From the NCBI GenBank assembly GCA_964459515.1, contig CAYWML010000036.1:1-14525 (forward strand): a DNA stretch of 14,525 nt. Reading direction: 5' to 3'. Below the pieces are notes generated by a model. The model ran no database searches, had not been told where the DNA came from, and saw nothing but the letters and a program-made list of their open reading frames with translations. This stretch comes from Scatosoma sp964459515. Lineage in GTDB: Bacteria > Bacillota > Clostridia > Christensenellales > Borkfalkiaceae. The position numbers were made by a program, and so were the translations under genes. Position 1 is the stretch's first letter; each line of letters begins with the position of its first letter. Positions 14,442 to 14,525 of the stretch are shown piece after piece.

Positions 14442-14472
14442 GTTATGCCTTGGCTCGACGTCGAAACATAAC
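14442..14472 (+). other. Hairpin leader of the tRNA precursor
   Basis: GTTATG (14442-14447) pairs with CATAAC (14467-14472), and a perfect palindrome TCGACGTCGA (14455-14464) lies inside. The outer stem ends at the base before the tRNA, so the whole 5' leader removed by RNase P would be a hairpin stacked against the acceptor stem. Confidence 0.45.
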
Positions 14473-14525
14473 GGGCCTTTAGCTCAGTGGTCAGAGCTGT
14501 CGGCTCATAACCGATTGGTCCGCGG
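14473..14525 (+). tRNA. tRNA-Met (CAT anticodon), 3' part beyond the window
   Basis: The sequence folds as the 5' two-thirds of a tRNA: acceptor strand GGGCCTT, TA at positions 8-9, D-stem GCTC/GAGC, anticodon stem GTCGG/CCGAT, and loop CTCATAA with anticodon CAT (14506-14508). The T-arm is cut by the window end. Its body resembles the elongator tRNA-Met of clostridia; it lacks the GGG/CCC anticodon stem of initiator tRNA. A tRNA-Ile with lysidine at C34 has the same anticodon and is less likely. Confidence 0.93.

Noticed and set aside
1..14525. CRISPR array, insertion sequence, prophage, toxin-antitoxin or defence cluster
   Set aside because: Reading both strands I found no regularly spaced repeats, transposase, integrase or toxin-antitoxin-like gene pair. 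All large genes belong to known families.

Overview
This window is a chromosomal segment of a spore-forming Bacillota, most likely a moderate-GC member of the Clostridia. The evidence is a complete spoIIAA-spoIIAB-sigF sporulation operon, the Firmicutes-typical order prs - pth - mfd - PrsA/SurA-like foldase, and a clostridial-looking tRNA-Met. The finer lineage cannot be read from this sequence; an uncultured gut clade is a guess.

Layout. Almost everything is on the minus strand; read 5'->3' on that strand, the order runs from high to low coordinates. At the right edge a tRNA-Met gene (plus strand, cut by the window end) diverges from the spoIIA operon (14279-12737), which encodes the anti-anti-sigma factor, the anti-sigma kinase and sigma-F and ends at a strong GC-rich terminator. 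Next comes a four-gene group running towards lower coordinates: a CPBP membrane protease, rlmH, an M14 zinc peptidase and tadA. These are tightly spaced or overlapping. Then follow prs (own promoter), pth, a dispersed palindromic repeat, mfd, and a large secreted parvulin-like lipoprotein with tandem promoters. On the left, a small plus-strand bacterial-PH-domain membrane protein converges on the lipoprotein at a shared bidirectional terminator and diverges from a MATE transporter, which ends at its own terminator near the left edge.

How the genes work together. The spoIIA products form the partner-switching module that releases sigma-F in the forespore; its promoter region holds a perfect Spo0A-box sequence. 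prs, pth, tadA, rlmH and the tRNA supply nucleotide precursors and translation or tRNA/rRNA maintenance. Mfd couples repair to transcription. The lipoprotein, the CPBP protease, the PH-domain protein and MATE are envelope functions, and the M14 enzyme probably handles peptidoglycan peptides.

I see no mobile element, phage, CRISPR array or defence island, and no convincing new multi-gene system. The observations most worth following are regulatory. Two membrane-protein genes have a sigma-A -10 box exactly six bases before the ATG (apparently leaderless mRNAs), although nine of the thirteen genes in the window have clear Shine-Dalgarno (SD) sequences. The spoIIA promoter combines a Spo0A box with a 22-bp spacer. 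The lipoprotein carries a parvulin domain that looks split by a long insertion.
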